Positions 6,077-8,407 of a DNA stretch of 8,407 nucleotides are shown here, piece by piece. The stretch's first letter is position 1. Every line of letters begins with the position of its first letter. The DNA comes from Flavobacteriaceae bacterium UBA1115 (lineage in GTDB: Bacteria; Bacteroidota; Bacteroidia; Flavobacteriales; Flavobacteriaceae), in assembly GCA_002313325.1 (NCBI GenBank), contig DCBE01000010.1:1-8407 (forward strand), read 5' to 3'. Below the pieces are notes generated by a model. The model searched no databases and was not told where the DNA came from. It saw nothing but the letters and a program-made list of their open reading frames with translations. Position numbers and translations under genes: made by a program.

Positions 6077-8407
6077 GCGTGTGGTATCAAACATTACAGG
6101 TGTAGCAATAAACAGCGAGGAATATGTTCCTACCAGTACACCAACAATAAGTGCAAACATAAATCCGCGAATTGCCTCTCCGCCAAAAATAAAGATGGCC
6201 AACAACACCACTAGCGTTGTTAATGAGGTATTAATGGTTCTACTCAATGTGCTGTTTAGTGCGCTATTTACGGTTTTGTGACCCTCCCACGAAGTGTGCA
6301 GTCGCGTAAACTCACGAATACGGTCAAACACCACCACAGTATCATTAAGCGAATATCCAATTACTGTGAGCACTGCAGCGATAAACGCCTGATTAATCTC
6401 CATGCTAAATGGCATAAAGGTGTAGGTAATTGAGAATACTCCCAATACTAGCAGTACATCGTGGAAAACCGCTGCTACTGCTCCCAAAGAATATTGCCAC
6501 TTACGGAAGCGTAGTAAGATATACAAAAACACCACTATCAATGACCCAAATACAGCCAAAAACGAGTTTTTCTTAATATCATCAGCAATGGTTGGTCCAA
6601 CCTTAATAGAGGACATAATACCTACCTGTTTGTTTTCAGCACCATTAACAAAATCGTCATAGGTGAGATTCTCTGCCAAAAAAGATGAAAGACCGCTAAA
6701 TAATGCTTGTTGAATTTCATCATCAACATCTGTTCCTTCCACATCTACCTTGTAGTTGGTCGTAATTTTTAACTGGTTGTCCTCACCAAAAGTTTTGGCT
6801 TCGGCACTACCGAGTAGGCTTACCAACTGTGACTGCACATCTGTTGGATTAACCGCTTGTTCGAAACGAACTGTATAAGAACGTCCACCTACAAAATCAA
6901 CCCCTTGGTTGAGTCCTTGTGTGAATAAGGAAGCAATACCAGCAGAGATAAGCAAACCTGAAACAACATAAGCAAAGCCACGTTTTTTAAGGAATGTAAT
7001 ATCTAGGTTTCGGAATAAGTTTTTGGTTGCACCCGTTGCAAATGCTAAAGCCTTTTCATTGGCCAAACGTCCATCAACAAGTAATCTTGTGACAAAAATA
7101 GCTGTTGATAAGGAGGTTGCAATACCTATAAGAAGTGTTGTTGCAAATCCCTTAATTGGGCCTGTTCCAAACACAAACAAGATAAATGCAGTAAGACCAG
7201 TAGTAATGTTGGCATCTAAAATAGATGACAAGGCGTTTCTAAATCCATCCGATACTGCTTGTTTTTGTCCTTTACCTTTAGCCAACTCCTCGCGAATACG
7301 CTCAAAAATAAGCACGTTCGCATCAACCGACATACCAATTGTAAGTACAATACCTGCAATACCAGGAAGTGTAAGTACAGCGCCTAATCCAGCGAGAATA
7401 CCTAAGATAAGAATAATGTTTAAACTCAAAGCAATGTCTGCGTAAAGACCAGCACGACCGTAATAGAAAATCATCCACGCAAGTACGAGCAACAGCGCAA
7501 TTACGAATGAGTTAACACCACTTTCAATGGCCTCTTGTCCAAGTGATGGGCCCACGATTTCAGATTGAATAATCTCAGCAGCAGCTGGTAGCTTACCAGC
7601 TCTAAGTACGTTGGCTAAGTCTATGGCTTCATTAAGAGAAAATTGTCCGGATATCTCAGAGCGACCACCTGAAATAGCACCCTTAGAAACTCCTGGTGCG
7701 GAATAGACTATATCGTCCAAGACAATTGCAATATTGCTCTTTTCTTGGTAAGCTTTACCAGTCATTTCTTCCCAGATACGTGCGCCCTTGCCATTCATTT
7801 GCATGGAAACTGCAGCAGCGCCCAATTGATCATAGGTTTGTGCAGCATCTACAATAACGCTTCCACTCAATGGTGGTTCATTGGATCGGTTTGCCTTAAT
7901 GACGTATAGGTCAACTAAATTTGTTGTTTCGTCAGGGATTCCCCACAAAAACTTGGTGTAACGCAAATCTGTAGGCAGCAATGCGCGTAGGTCTGAACGG
8001 TTTAGATAAGAATCAACTATTGGTTGGTCTTTAACGTCAACTTGAATCAATACAGGACCACCAGCATAACCGGCACCTTTTACGTAGTCATAAATGGGAT
8101 TAACGACGGTTGTAATGGAATCTCGTGCAGCAGCTACGTCAGACAGTAAATCATCAATTTCTGAAACTTCTGTTTCGGATTCTTCTTTTTCAGCCTCCAA
8201 TACAGTTTTAAGCAATTCGTTTGCTTGCCCTAGAAAAGTACCAAACAACTGGTTTGAAGCAGTTTCCCAAAATTCAAGTTGGGCGGTACTTTGCAAGAGA
8301 TTTTTAACACGTTCAACATCTCTAGCGCCTGGTAATTCCACCAAAATACGTCCTGAGGAACCTAAACGTTGGATATTCGGCTGGGTCACTCCAAATTTAT
8401 CAATACG
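6065..8407 (-). CDS. secDF: SecDF fusion protein, C-terminal 780 residues (N-terminus beyond right edge)
   Basis: SecDF is an inner-membrane accessory of the SecYEG translocon that uses the proton gradient to pull proteins out on the periplasmic side. The frame runs from the window edge (RIDKFG...) to the TAA at 6067-6065. The visible SecD part has the P1 start (FGVTQPNIQRLGSSGRILVE), an acidic segment (about residues 66-100 of the visible part), PLSGSVIVDAAQ, and the transmembrane-4 motif GMSVDANVLIFERIRE (358-373), whose Asp is the proton-relay residue in SecD. SecF begins near residue 463 and has VDFVGGRSYTVRF (503-515) and IGYSLNDTVVVFDRIRE (683-699). About eleven membrane segments are visible; only the first SecD helix is missing. 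Fused SecDF is usual in Bacteroidota and is about 1000 residues long, so roughly 200 residues lie outside. An in-frame GTG at 8389 could be mistaken for a start, but the homology continues through the edge. No frameshift or missing key residue is seen. The gene converges on lgt. Confidence 0.95.
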   Translation of the reverse strand, partial: RIDKFGVTQPNIQRLGSSGRILVELPGARDVERVKNLLQSTAQLEFWETASNQLFGTFLGQANELLKTVLEAEKEESETEVSEIDDLLSDVAAARDSITTVVNPIYDYVKGAGYAGGPVLIQVDVKDQPIVDSYLNRSDLRALLPTDLRYTKFLWGIPDETTNLVDLYVIKANRSNEPPLSGSVIVDAAQTYDQLGAAAVSMQMNGKGARIWEEMTGKAYQEKSNIAIVLDDIVYSAPGVSKGAISGGRSEISGQFSLNEAIDLANVLRAGKLPAAAEIIQSEIVGPSLGQEAIESGVNSFVIALLLVLAWMIFYYGRAGLYADIALSLNIILILGILAGLGAVLTLPGIAGIVLTIGMSVDANVLIFERIREELAKGKGQKQAVSDGFRNALSSILDANITTGLTAFILFVFGTGPIKGFATTLLIGIATSLSTAIFVTRLLVDGRLANEKALAFATGATKNLFRNLDITFLKKRGFAYVVSGLLISAGIASLFTQGLNQGVDFVGGRSYTVRFEQAVNPTDVQSQLVSLLGSAEAKTFGEDNQLKITTNYKVDVEGTDVDDEIQQALFSGLSSFLAENLTYDDFVNGAENKQVGIMSSIKVGPTIADDIKKNSFLAVFGSLIVVFLYILLRFRKWQYSLGAVAAVFHDVLLVLGVFSITYTFMPFSMEINQAFIAAVLTVIGYSLNDTVVVFDRIREFTRLHTSWEGHKTVNSALNSTLSRTINTSLTTLVVLLAIFIFGGEAIRGFMFALIVGVLVGTYSSLFIATPVMFDTTRKKK

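Noticed and set aside
7023..7445. Plus-strand open frame of 140 codons opposite secDF
   Set aside because: It is an antisense shadow of conserved SecDF membrane segments; it has no promoter match and no recognisable protein features.
8387..8389. GTG as a start codon for a shorter SecDF
   Set aside because: The frame and SecD homology (RIDKFGVTQPNIQ) continue through to the window edge, so this GTG is an internal Val.
1..8407. CRISPR array, tRNA or rRNA gene, insertion sequence, phage or defence island, riboswitch
   Set aside because: I saw no regularly spaced direct repeats, no transposase or integrase motifs, no RNA-gene signatures, and no long structured leader; intergenic gaps are all under 80 bases.

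Overview
The window looks like chromosomal DNA of a member of the Bacteroidota, most likely a marine or freshwater Flavobacteriia. Four things point that way. SecD and SecF are fused into one protein. Promoter-like sites match the Bacteroidota pattern TTG-N20-TAnnTTTG. No gene start has a Shine-Dalgarno sequence. The predicted proteins (CysRS, FolE, FadL-type porin, Lgt) resemble flavobacterial family members. By hand count over sample stretches GC is roughly 30-45%. Species cannot be fixed from this sequence alone.

Layout: positions 1-123 (minus) are the first 41 codons of prolyl-tRNA synthetase. A 78-base divergent intergenic region carries a well-formed plus-strand promoter and a weaker minus-strand one. 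Rightward come an unrecognised lipoprotein with an aromatic middle and a Ser/Asn/Arg-rich tail (202-1191), then an OmpP1/FadL-type outer-membrane channel (1236-2750); the two are probably co-transcribed. A second rightward run is folE (GTP cyclohydrolase I), cysS, yidD and lgt (2803-6058). Its junctions are tight: 3 bases between folE and cysS, a 4-base ATGA overlap between cysS and yidD, and 38 bases between yidD and lgt. Facing it on the minus strand is secDF (6065-8407), cut by the right edge. lgt and secDF converge with 6 bases between their stop codons, inside an AT-rich hairpin.

How the genes fit together: YidD (help for YidC-type membrane insertion), Lgt (lipid attachment to prolipoproteins) and SecDF (proton-driven pull on Sec substrates) all serve envelope protein biogenesis. 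The lipoprotein at 202-1191 should be an Lgt substrate, and the FadL-type porin should be a Sec/SecDF client. ProS, CysS and FolE are housekeeping enzymes.

The window is mostly ordinary core genome. I see no CRISPR array, tRNA, rRNA, insertion sequence, phage gene or defence system. There is no gene-free stretch over 300 bases. The only gene whose role I cannot name is the lipoprotein, which makes it the best candidate for something undescribed. Secondary points of interest are the overlapping divergent promoters, the stop-codon-pairing hairpin at the lgt/secDF junction and a compositional difference in the folE to early cysS block.
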